From: Mangrovibacterium sp041596335
GTDB lineage: Bacteria > Bacteroidota > Bacteroidia > Bacteroidales > Prolixibacteraceae
Length of the DNA: 64,000 nt
Direction of reading: 5' to 3'
Assembly: GCF_041596335.1 (NCBI RefSeq)
Contig: NZ_JBFHIT010000022.1
Span: 8,803 to 72,802 of the forward strand
Under the pieces are notes generated by a model. It was not told the origin of the DNA. It did no database searches and saw only the letters and a program-made list of their open reading frames with translations. Positions 43,949 through 52,266 of the stretch are shown here, piece after piece. The position numbers were made by a program, and so were the translations under genes. The first letter of the stretch is position 1, and the number at the start of each line of letters is the position of its first letter.

Positions 43949-45805
43949 TTAGAACCAACCGGGGTTTTGTTCCAGGGTTACGCCACCTTTTTGCTCGTAA
44001 AAATCGATTTCCTTTGTAGGAATCGCGTCTAAGTAGTCTCGCCCCGGATCGATATAATAGCCCCTTCCAGTTTCGGTAAAATCTGCATTTTTCCAAAGTG
44101 GATTAATATCTTCACCGGTTACGCCAATATTTTGTCCGAGTGATAATCGAAGCCCTGATAATTGGCTTTGCGCATATCCGGCAGCAAGTACACGGGTGTC
44201 GTCATTCCAAAAGTCTTCGAATTCCTGATAGTAGGCACCTACCGGTTTGTAACCGTTCACTACATCTTCGTATATGGCCCATCGCTTCAAGTCATCTCTC
44301 CGGTAATTTTCCAATACTAATTCAACCCGGCGTTCACGGCGTATTTCATTCAAAATGTTTGCTGCAGTAGGGTCATATCCTTCGGAAACGGGATAGCTGA
44401 CACTCCATGCATTGGCTTCGGCCAAGCTTAAATGAACCATTCCCACACGGTCGCGAATCACATTCACGGTTTTATCAATATCAGATTGGGTGATGGTGCC
44501 CAGGATTGCTTTGGCTTCGGCATAATTTAACAGAGCTTCGGCATAGCGTAGCATGATGTCATCACCGTTATCGCCCCATTTGTCAACGTAGTGATTACGC
44601 AAGCCTTTCCAAACTTTATAACCGCCTTTTCCTGTATAGGAGTTAATTAAATCCTGATACGGGCCTTTGCTAATGTTTTCCGGAGCCGTCATAAACTCAA
44701 GAAGTACATTTTCAAAATTCCCCCTTGCTGGTGAGTAGAGGGTTTGGTCCATGCGAGGATCCCGGGCAGCAATAATGCTGGCTAGCTGGGTATAATCATA
44801 TACTTCGCTTGAAACACTCTCTGGTTTGCCATCGGCCATTAAATAGCTGTACACGGCATCCTTGGTTAATCCACCACCGTATGACGTAGCACCTGCATTG
44901 GGAGTATGGCTTACACTCAAAAGAACATCGTAGTGCTGGTATAGGAATACACCATCGATCGTACTGTAATCTTGTCGGTTGAATAGGTCGTAATATTCAT
45001 AGCCGGCTCTACCTTTATAGATATTTGTTCCTTGTTGAGCAATCAACATATCTCCGGCACTAACGGCCTGGTTTAAAAACTCACTGCCGTCCTTTCCACT
45101 TACTTTGAAAACCGTATTTTCTTTGCTATGGTAATATTCCCAGCTACCTTCGTAAAGGCCTACCCGGGTTTTCAAAGCCAACGCGCTTTCCTTGTTTATT
45201 CGGGGTGCGGTTGCGAATCCCTGATTTTTCCAGTTCATGAGGGCAATGGCTGAATCCAGGTCCTGGATGATTTTGGAAGCAATAAAATCGCGGCTGTCAC
45301 GGGTTTTAAATAACTCTTCGCTATCGGTTTCCAGTACCTGGTCGATATAGGGCACACCACCAAAGGCCTGAAGCAACTCAAAATAATGCCAGGCGCGTAT
45401 AAAATGGGCTTCGCCAATGTATTGGTTTGCTTCATCATCACGAGCTTCAAGTTTGTCCTTGCTTCCCAATACATAATTAACCTGTCGGATATAGGAGTAG
45501 CGGTTATTCCATGTATTGTTTGTTTGGTTGGCCGCTCCACTATTTGAGTGCTGCATTTCCGAAGAGCCGGGGCTATCAGAAAGAAAATTATCTGTTCCGT
45601 TTTCTCCACCACTCACGATATGGGCTGCCCCCAGAACATTGTTGTACAAACCATTTACGTAGGTTTTAAAATCGGTGGCTTTTGTGAAAAACGTGGCGTC
45701 GCTAATCGCATCTTCCGGATACCGATCCAGAAAATCGTCTTCACAGGCAGCCATTGAAAAGATCAAAGCTGCAACTACTAATGGATATAATATTATTCGT
45801 TTCAT
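43949..45805 (-). CDS. susD: SusD/RagB family surface glycan-binding lipoprotein
   Basis: 618 residues; lipobox ending C21 (SMAAC). N-terminal EDDFLDRYPEDAISDATFF and the C-terminal EIRRERRVELVLENYRRDDLKRW block are family hallmarks, together with RYAEALLNYAEAKA. SusD caps the SusC transporter at the cell surface and feeds it oligosaccharides. It lies 16 bases after susC. Its C-terminal block can be compared directly with the remnant at 51553-51993. Confidence 0.95.
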   Translation of the reverse strand: MKRIILYPLVVAALIFSMAACEDDFLDRYPEDAISDATFFTKATDFKTYVNGLYNNVLGAAHIVSGGENGTDNFLSDSPGSSEMQHSNSGAANQTNNTWNNRYSYIRQVNYVLGSKDKLEARDDEANQYIGEAHFIRAWHYFELLQAFGGVPYIDQVLETDSEELFKTRDSRDFIASKIIQDLDSAIALMNWKNQGFATAPRINKESALALKTRVGLYEGSWEYYHSKENTVFKVSGKDGSEFLNQAVSAGDMLIAQQGTNIYKGRAGYEYYDLFNRQDYSTIDGVFLYQHYDVLLSVSHTPNAGATSYGGGLTKDAVYSYLMADGKPESVSSEVYDYTQLASIIAARDPRMDQTLYSPARGNFENVLLEFMTAPENISKGPYQDLINSYTGKGGYKVWKGLRNHYVDKWGDNGDDIMLRYAEALLNYAEAKAILGTITQSDIDKTVNVIRDRVGMVHLSLAEANAWSVSYPVSEGYDPTAANILNEIRRERRVELVLENYRRDDLKRWAIYEDVVNGYKPVGAYYQEFEDFWNDDTRVLAAGYAQSQLSGLRLSLGQNIGVTGEDINPLWKNADFTETGRGYYIDPGRDYLDAIPTKEIDFYEQKGGVTLEQNPGWF

Positions 45806-45821
45806 TTTTTTTCTTTTTTAG

Positions 45822-48800
45822 TTAGATACCCAGTTTAAAGCCCAGTGAAAAAATACGGGAAGGTGGATAGGTATTCAAATTGTTTTGTTCTATTTGAATA
45901 GGGTCAAATTCTTTTGACCATGCTTTGTAATAAATCATGCCCAGGTTTTCCCCACTGATATTGACAGAAAGACTGCGAAGTTTTAGTTTTGAAACCAGGT
46001 AGGCAGGCACCTTGTAGCTTATATTCACGTTTTTAATCCGTAAATGAGCCAGGTTTGTGGCATACTGGTCATTCGAAAACCTTTCATAGATTTGATTTTC
46101 ATTCGACCAATAAGCCCTCGGGAAATAGGCATCCTGATTGTTTAAATTCCAATAACCCCTGTCCCAGTTTTCCTGTGTGGTATAGTTTCGGTCACCAAGT
46201 AAAAATTTGCTGGTCTCGTAAACCGTTTGCTTTCCTACTCCGTCAAACAGGGCCGAAATCGTCAAACCTTTCCAGCTGGCGTTTAGGGCAATGTGATATT
46301 TGTAACGTGGATAATCGTATCCCAGCAACTTACGGTCACCCTGCGCGTACCAATAACTTCCTTGTCCGTTGTCTACCTGTCCATCACCGTTGGTATCGGC
46401 CATTAATAAGTCACCCGGATAGTACCAGCCACCTCGCCACAAGGGATTGGATTGGAAGGCTTCCGCGTTCTGAGCTATTCCCAAGCTCGTCCAGCCATAC
46501 ACTTCACCAAATACCTGTCCGGGTGTCCAGCCAGAGCGGGTACCTGTTTCATTGCTCTCGTATTCTACCACATATCCGATGTAATCCGATACTCCGGCGC
46601 GTACACTGTAGTTTACCGGAGAGCCTTTCAGGTTAAAAGCTTTATCGCTCCAGCTAGCCATTACTTCCCACCCTCGAGTTTCAGAAACGGCATTGTTTCG
46701 TTTGGGAGCTGCGGTGCCCAATACTTCCGAATATTGTTCAGCCGGTCCCTGTTGGTCGAACACGGTCCGTTGGAACCAATCGTATTCAACTTTTAGGCGG
46801 TTATTAAATGCTCCAGCTTCAACCCCAAAACCGATGGTGCGTGGCTTGGTCCAGGTAAGGTCGGCGGAAATAATGCCAGGCATGGTTACGTATGGCAACC
46901 TTCCTCCATCGAGGATTACAGGAGTTTGGGCATAGGTGTCCATAGTGGGCAAATAGGCATAATTGTCACCGGTGTTATTCCCCAGTTTACCCCACGAGCC
47001 TTTTAGTTTAAACATATTGACATGCTCCTTCAAAGGCCAGAAGTTTTCTTTGGCAATGTTGTAACCTGCTGAAAAAGAAGGGAAGAAAGCCCAGCGTGTG
47101 TCGGGTGAATACTTGGAAGATGCATCGTAACGCATGTTCACATCCAACAAGTAGGTTTCTTTGAAATTGTAACTTAGCCGGCCAAAATAGCCCTGAGTTG
47201 CCCACGAATAAATAACGTCGTTGACTACAGGACTGTCGCCGTAAGTTGTGCTCAGAGAGGGAATAGACTGGTTGTAGAATAAGGTATTGTAACCGGTAAG
47301 ACTGTTAAACTGGTTTTCTTCCTCGTTGTATCCGGCCAAGAGTGTAAGGTCGTGCTGCTGTACATTAAGGTGGTAAGAGGCTACCAGGTTTAAGTTGTGG
47401 TAATACTTGTTGCTCGATTTCTCGGTAATTTTATCCAATTGAGGGCTACGGCGGCTTGGTTTTGGTGTTCCGTCGGCATCCCAGCTACCAAAAACCAATT
47501 CAACGTTGTTATCAAACGCATGCATCGTGTTCCAGCTATAATCACCTTTTATGCTTAAACCTTTCAACGGTTTAAAGTCAAACTGCCCCGTTAACCATAA
47601 ATCGTCGGTGGTATTGTTGTAGGATCCCGAAAGCCCCTGGAGGTTTGGGATGATGGAGAACTCATTGGGCGAACCATTGTCGTCATAATCAGGCAACGTA
47701 TTGAAAAAGCCGGCATGATTAAATAATGCGGCATCGCTTTGTCCTGAATTAAAAATTGTGGGGCGCTCTGATTGTTGCCGCCCGTATTTCGAGCTTACAC
47801 CCACGCTAAGCCAATCGGTAATGTCGGTGTTTACTTTAATCAAAGCGGAATACCTTTTTAGCCAATCATAGTCGCTATCATACATTCCTTCGTTTCCCAC
47901 ATAGCCAACACTGGCATAATAGGTGCTTTTATCGCTCCCTCCGCTGATACTCGCGTTATATTTTTGGTTGAAGACGTTCTCACGAAAAGCAGAGGAGAAA
48001 TGGTCTTCATTAGCATTGTACTCATAAACACCGCCATATTTCCCATTAGGCAGAATAATATTCGTGGTTGTTATCTCACCGGCTACATACTGCCGCATGC
48101 GTTCAATGGCCTCGTCGGACCAGAGTGGTGATTGAAGCGAGTTGTATCGTCGATAGCCATTCATCATAGCACTTTCATAACTCACCGTCGGAGTTGGAAT
48201 GCCAAGCGGTTGGCTTACGATTAGATCCGCGGTGAAATCAATCTGCATTTGCTTGCCCTTTTTCCCCGACTTGGTGGTGATTAAGATCACACCATTAGGA
48301 GCTCGTGAACCATAAATTGCTGAGGCCGCCGCATCTTTTAATACCGAAATGCTTTCCACATCGTTGGCATTTACCAAGTCAATATCTTGTGGAACTCCAT
48401 CTACCAGAATTAAAGGGGAACCACTGGCATTAAACCCGGTAAACCCACGAATATTTAAATCGGATGTCGCATTGGGAGCACCGGATGAGGTTGTAATGTT
48501 TAACCCGGGAACCGAAGCCGAAAGCATTTCGGTAACGGATTTCACCGGTCTGTTTTCAAGGTCTTTCGTGTCGACCATTTGAACTGCTGAAGTCAGGTTT
48601 ACTTTCTTTTGTGTTCCATAACCGATCACGACAACTTCGTCGACTCCAACCGTCTCTTCAACCATACTCACGTTAATAACAGTTTGCGAGCCAACTTGAA
48701 TTTCCTCTGTTTTCAACCCCATGAATGTAAACCGAAGAATGGCATTTGCGGGGACACTCGAAATTGAATATTTCCCATCCATATTCGTAATGACACCATT

Positions 48801-49280
48801 GGTTGTTTCTTTAACAACGACTGTTACGCCAGGCAGAGGCTCACCGTTTTCGTCGGTTACGGTTCCGGTAATGGGGCCCTGCTGCATAACGGAGGTAAGG
48901 TCGCCTTCAGTACCATTTTTAGTTAGAACAATAAAGCGGTCTTTTACAACATAATTTACTTCCGTACCGGCGAATAAGCTTTCCAGTACTTCGCCAATTT
49001 TTTTGTCTTTAATCGTTAGATTCACTTCGCGGTTTACATCAATCAGGTTACCGCTGTACATAAACAGAAACTCGCTTTGGCTTTCAATTTCCGACAGTGC
49101 TTTTTGCACCGTAGTCTTCCCCAAATCGAGGTTTAGTGTTTTAGTTTGAGAATAGGAGTTACTTGCTAAAACACTGACTACAGAGAACAGTACTAGTAAA
49201 CAAGTTAGTTTCATAATCCGAAATAGTTTGGTCAGTCCGGGAAGTTTTACCTTCTCAGACCAATAAGCATTTTTTTTCAT
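45822..49280 (-). CDS. susC: SusC/RagA family TonB-dependent transporter with N-terminal STN signalling domain
   Basis: 1152 residues. After the signal region (FRIMKLTCLLVLFSVVSVLASN) comes an STN domain of about 75 residues (KALSEIESQSEFLFMYSG ... VNYVVKDRFIVLTK), then a CarboxypepD_reg-like domain (GTVTDENGEPLPGVTVVVKE), the TonB-box region VDEVVVIGYG, a plug with NIRGFTGFNASGSPLILVDG and APNGVILITTKSG, and a 22-strand barrel ending FSLGFKLGI. The STN domain fits control through the FecR/ECF-sigma pair directly upstream: ligand loading on the outer face would release the sigma factor. It imports oligosaccharides together with SusD. Confidence 0.95.
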   Translation of the reverse strand: MKKNAYWSEKVKLPGLTKLFRIMKLTCLLVLFSVVSVLASNSYSQTKTLNLDLGKTTVQKALSEIESQSEFLFMYSGNLIDVNREVNLTIKDKKIGEVLESLFAGTEVNYVVKDRFIVLTKNGTEGDLTSVMQQGPITGTVTDENGEPLPGVTVVVKETTNGVITNMDGKYSISSVPANAILRFTFMGLKTEEIQVGSQTVINVSMVEETVGVDEVVVIGYGTQKKVNLTSAVQMVDTKDLENRPVKSVTEMLSASVPGLNITTSSGAPNATSDLNIRGFTGFNASGSPLILVDGVPQDIDLVNANDVESISVLKDAAASAIYGSRAPNGVILITTKSGKKGKQMQIDFTADLIVSQPLGIPTPTVSYESAMMNGYRRYNSLQSPLWSDEAIERMRQYVAGEITTTNIILPNGKYGGVYEYNANEDHFSSAFRENVFNQKYNASISGGSDKSTYYASVGYVGNEGMYDSDYDWLKRYSALIKVNTDITDWLSVGVSSKYGRQQSERPTIFNSGQSDAALFNHAGFFNTLPDYDDNGSPNEFSIIPNLQGLSGSYNNTTDDLWLTGQFDFKPLKGLSIKGDYSWNTMHAFDNNVELVFGSWDADGTPKPSRRSPQLDKITEKSSNKYYHNLNLVASYHLNVQQHDLTLLAGYNEEENQFNSLTGYNTLFYNQSIPSLSTTYGDSPVVNDVIYSWATQGYFGRLSYNFKETYLLDVNMRYDASSKYSPDTRWAFFPSFSAGYNIAKENFWPLKEHVNMFKLKGSWGKLGNNTGDNYAYLPTMDTYAQTPVILDGGRLPYVTMPGIISADLTWTKPRTIGFGVEAGAFNNRLKVEYDWFQRTVFDQQGPAEQYSEVLGTAAPKRNNAVSETRGWEVMASWSDKAFNLKGSPVNYSVRAGVSDYIGYVVEYESNETGTRSGWTPGQVFGEVYGWTSLGIAQNAEAFQSNPLWRGGWYYPGDLLMADTNGDGQVDNGQGSYWYAQGDRKLLGYDYPRYKYHIALNASWKGLTISALFDGVGKQTVYETSKFLLGDRNYTTQENWDRGYWNLNNQDAYFPRAYWSNENQIYERFSNDQYATNLAHLRIKNVNISYKVPAYLVSKLKLRSLSVNISGENLGMIYYKAWSKEFDPIQIEQNNLNTYPPSRIFSLGFKLGI

Positions 49281-49307
49281 ACATTTGGAATGATTAGTTT
49301 ATAATTC

Positions 49308-49373
49308 CCCTGTACCGTAAATACAGGGATAAGATTTAATCTTAGACAGGGAGGTGTTGGCGCATTTCCCTGT
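49308..49373 (-). promoter_or_regulatory. Three consecutive inverted repeats in the susC leader
   Basis: On the minus strand, in order towards susC: ACAGGGA...TCCCTGT (49373-49346), the palindrome TAAGATT-A-AATCTTA (49344-49330), then CCCTGTA...TACAGGG (49328-49308). All arms are perfect 7-mers. Because the outer arms are complementary across the two GC-richer repeats, they could also pair with each other, giving exclusive alternative structures. The last stem ends about 27 bases before the susC start. Function is inferred only: attenuator, RNA-binding site, or DNA operator. Confidence 0.55.
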
Positions 49374-49446
49374 TCTTTTTAACTCTTCGTTCAATTAACT
49401 TTTCATAGACATTTTTTTATTGGTATTCGTTAGTTTTAGTTGGGTA

Positions 49447-50508
49447 TTATTTTCTGCTGATTATTATTTTCTGCTTCGTATAACGACCATCCGTCAGTTT
49501 TTTTCGAGGAAGTGATTTGTAGTCGATTGGTGTGGCAATGGCCATCAGATCCAGGATTTGAAATAGAGGTTCATCTAAAAAAGTGACGGTATAGATATAG
49601 TCTTCAATGTCTTTGTCAACCAAAATGTCGACATTAAACATCCGGCTAAGTTTTTCGGCTACTTCACCGATTGGAGTGTCAATAAACATGAGTTTCCCAT
49701 CTCTCCAGGCAATAAATTTTTCTACATTTTCGAAAGAACTTGAGACCTCATCTGTTCGGATATTGTATTGAACATGCTGACCCGGTTCCATTGCGCTGAT
49801 TGTTTTTGTTTTATTGTTACCGACTCCCTGCTCAAGTACGACCTTTCCATTAATGAGGGTTGTCTCAAATACTTCTGTATCCGGATAAGCCAGTACGTTG
49901 AACTCGGTGCCCAGGGCTTTTATGTTCAGCTCTCCGGCATGCACGATAAATGGTTTTTCAGGGTTGTGGGCGACCTCGAAATACCCTTCGCCAGTCAGTT
50001 TTACATCTCTTGTTTTGCTTGTGAAAAACTGAGGGTATTTCAATTTACTGCCTGAATTCAGATGAACGACAGAGCCATCGGATAATTGGACGATCGTTCG
50101 CGAACCTACCGGTGCGACAATCTCCAGCGAATCCACCGTCATACCAGCATACTGTGCAAGCTCAGTCTTTCTTTCGGAAAGTGTATAAAACAAAATGCCC
50201 AAAACAGGGATCAATAAAATTGCAGCTGCTTGCGTAAGCCACGTTTTAATTGACGAAAATTGAATGCGTTTAATTTGTTTTTCCTCGCGCGCCTTGTCGT
50301 CAATTTGCTCCTGAATCTGATCAAACAGTGTCGCAAATTTTTCGTCGTTACCAAAACTCCCTTCTTCCAGATAGTTGTTCCAGTCATCAAAGCCAAACTG
50401 TTTCCCCTGGTCAGACAATGCACTTGTTTTAACCCATTGCAAAACTTCATTTAGTTCTGCTTCAGTGCAATTATTGTTTAGAAACTTTTTTAATAGCTCT
50501 TTTGTCAT
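49447..50508 (-). CDS. FecR-type anti-sigma factor
   Basis: 353 residues. N-terminal cytoplasmic part (NNNCTEAELNEVLQWVK), one transmembrane helix at about 96-113 (AAAILLIPVLGILFYTL), a periplasmic FecR domain (GSRTIVQLSDGSVVHLNSGSKLKYP, GEGYFEVAHNPEKPFIVHAG, ALGTEFNVLAY) and a C-terminal DUF4974-type domain (DTPIGEVAEKLSRMFNVDI). It should hold the ECF sigma factor at the membrane until the STN domain of SusC signals. It lies 148 bases after the sigma gene, with a CCTCC/GGAGG inverted repeat in the gap. Confidence 0.93.
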   Translation of the reverse strand: MTKELLKKFLNNNCTEAELNEVLQWVKTSALSDQGKQFGFDDWNNYLEEGSFGNDEKFATLFDQIQEQIDDKAREEKQIKRIQFSSIKTWLTQAAAILLIPVLGILFYTLSERKTELAQYAGMTVDSLEIVAPVGSRTIVQLSDGSVVHLNSGSKLKYPQFFTSKTRDVKLTGEGYFEVAHNPEKPFIVHAGELNIKALGTEFNVLAYPDTEVFETTLINGKVVLEQGVGNNKTKTISAMEPGQHVQYNIRTDEVSSSFENVEKFIAWRDGKLMFIDTPIGEVAEKLSRMFNVDILVDKDIEDYIYTVTFLDEPLFQILDLMAIATPIDYKSLPRKKLTDGRYTKQKIIISRK

Positions 50509-50655
50509 TTCTTCGAAATAATATCCTCCCCAAACTCAGGAGGTTTAATTTAAACTAACCATCCAACTCAATTTCAGAATTGCATGTCATCTTAAAGACT
50601 CGAAAAGTAATACGCTTAACCAGGCTCTAAGGAGTATGTAAAAATTGATTTTTTT

Positions 50656-51357
50656 TCAGGAAAGGAAGAAATAAGCAAATAAAACACTGCTTATCAGTCC
50701 ATTATCCATTCGAGATTTCAAGAATGAAAGGACATTGGACATGTGTTTTTTTACCGTGTTGAGGGAGATCTCAAGTTTTTGGGCGATTTCCTCGTGGCTT
50801 AGCCCTTCCACCCGGCACAAATGATAGATCTCTTTTTGCCGCGGACTTAATTCATTCAACAAGCGATCAACCTGTTCATTCAGTTCTTTATAATGAATTT
50901 CGTCGATTAAATCAGGGGTTTCGCTGGTATCCTGTAAGGAAATTAAATGCTCCAGGTATTTTTTTTCATTCGCTCGTTTTCGCAGCAAACTGATTGTGGT
51001 GTTGTAGGCAATGGTAAACAAATAGGACTCGAAAGATGAATAAACATCGATTTTCCTCCTCGATTCCCAGATTTTGACAAAAACTTCCTGCACAATTTCG
51101 TCAGCATCAGCTTCTACTTTAATATAACGCAAAACGAAGCCATACAGCCGTTTACAATATCGTTCATAGATATGGTAAAACGCAACTCGATCCCCTTTTC
51201 GAAGGAGTTCAAGTAGTTCGATGTTTGGTTTAGTGTTTATCAAATTAGTTGTTCTAGTCGCTTCTAAATATAGTCTTTTTTTGATTCTTGCATCGGTAAT
51301 GCCCGAATCTATTGCTTTGGTGGTTTGGCGTAAGCACGAGAAAACCGCAATTTTCAA
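50656..51357 (-). CDS. ECF-type RNA polymerase sigma factor
   Basis: Sigma-70 region 2 (FYHIYERYCKRLYGFVLRYI, ADEIVQEVFVKIWESR) and region 4 (LSPRQKEIYHLCRVEGLSHEE, LEISLNTVKKHMSNVLSFLK). The only upstream ATG is at 51357 (233 aa); a TTG at 51243 would give 195 aa, closer to the usual length for this family, so the first 38 residues are doubtful. A hydrophobic C-terminal tail (ISSVLFAYFFLS) is common in Bacteroidota ECF factors. It should turn on the susC operon when the imported glycan is present. Confidence 0.9.
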   Translation of the reverse strand: MKIAVFSCLRQTTKAIDSGITDARIKKRLYLEATRTTNLINTKPNIELLELLRKGDRVAFYHIYERYCKRLYGFVLRYIKVEADADEIVQEVFVKIWESRRKIDVYSSFESYLFTIAYNTTISLLRKRANEKKYLEHLISLQDTSETPDLIDEIHYKELNEQVDRLLNELSPRQKEIYHLCRVEGLSHEEIAQKLEISLNTVKKHMSNVLSFLKSRMDNGLISSVLFAYFFLS

Positions 51358-51496
51358 CTGATATTTACGGTCTGTTTTCGAGACGCAAAGTCTTTTTATA
51401 CCGATCCTTTTTAGCCCAATATTTCAATGGTTTCAGCTCATTTATTTTTCGTTGAGTGATCGCGAAATCTGGAATTCAACAATCTGTTTGCTTCAC

Positions 51497-51540
51497 ATGA
51501 AAAACGACCTCTCCCTGTAAAATAGGAAGAGGTCGTTTCG
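51497..51540 (-). terminator. Hairpin terminator after the susD remnant
   Basis: Perfect 11-bp inverted repeat AAACGACCTCT / AGAGGTCGTTT (51502-51512 and 51528-51538), extended by two more G-C pairs after one mismatch. On the minus strand the stem is followed by TTTTCATG. It sits 13 bases after the stop of the susD remnant, as expected for the old operon end, and insulates the sigma gene. Confidence 0.75.
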
Positions 51541-51552
51541 GTTGAAATAAAT

Positions 51553-51993
51553 TTATAGCCCAATCGGACCAAGATTTGCTTCGGTTGGCCAATCCGGGTT
51601 TTGGAAGATTGGAGATGTTGAAACATCGTTGTTGTCAGAGGTTATCAAAAATTGTTGTATCGCGATTGGTTCAAGGTAATGAGCCATGTGCCATTTGTAA
51701 CCATTATAAACCAGTTCGCCACCTGTAATCTCATAAGGACGCAAATAATTACTTAAGTCAGGCGAAGATACGTTTGAAGACGCGGTACCCCATGAAATCG
51801 TAAAATTGCCATTGGCGTCTTTGTACCATTCCTGCATCGGTCCCCATAATTTGAATCCTTCAATATGGTATGGAGTCGTAATCATTTGATCCATAGCTCT
51901 CCAACGACGAAGATCTGATTCGCGATGCGCTTCGGCCATTAATTCGCAACGACGCTCACGACGAATATTGTATAATGTAGGATTAATCAGACT
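51553..51993 (-). pseudogene. C-terminal remnant of a second SusD-family gene
   Basis: Translation from the in-frame stop at about 51994 gives INPTLYNIRRERRCELMAEA followed by HRESDLRRWRAMD and a tail ending at 51553. The IRRERRxEL...H/YR..DLRRW block is the hallmark of the last quarter of SusD proteins, here with nothing of the first three quarters upstream. An ATG at 51939 opens 128 codons, but that start falls inside the motif and cannot be genuine. It marks deletion of a second susC/susD pair at the edge of the locus. Confidence 0.85.
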
Positions 51994-52266
51994 TCATCGT
52001 TGGGCCGTTTTTGGAAGTTGGTTAGCGACAGGCAACGCTCGAGTTCAAAATGATCATTTCCCTGTGTGCGAGTTTGAATGCTCATTACTCGTTTCATTTT
52101 TTTTAGGCGTTGTTCGCGGCTATGTGCAACAGTTGTATATGATTCGAATTTTGTATATTACGATTCGATAAGGACAAAAGTGCGACGATACCGACCCCGC
52201 AGGCAAGTCACCCTTGTGAATAGGGGGCGATCGTAAATTTAATGGTGGAACATAAAAAGTTGAGCG
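51994..52266. other. Junction region between the susD remnant and the APC permease gene
   Basis: On the minus strand an ATG at 52097, preceded by the AT-rich spacer typical of susD leaders, starts MKRVMSIQT and stops after 36 codons (51987) in a different frame from the remnant. The start looks like that of the intact susD (MKRIILY, with a similar leader), so it may be the 5' scar of the deleted gene. The part to 52266 should hold the plus-strand permease promoter; I recognised none. Confidence 0.35.

Noticed and set aside
46055..46636. 193-codon plus-strand open frame
   Set aside because: Antisense to susC with no recognisable domain.
51968..52171. 67-codon plus-strand open frame before the permease
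   Set aside because: Overlaps the susD deletion scar and shows no protein-like pattern.
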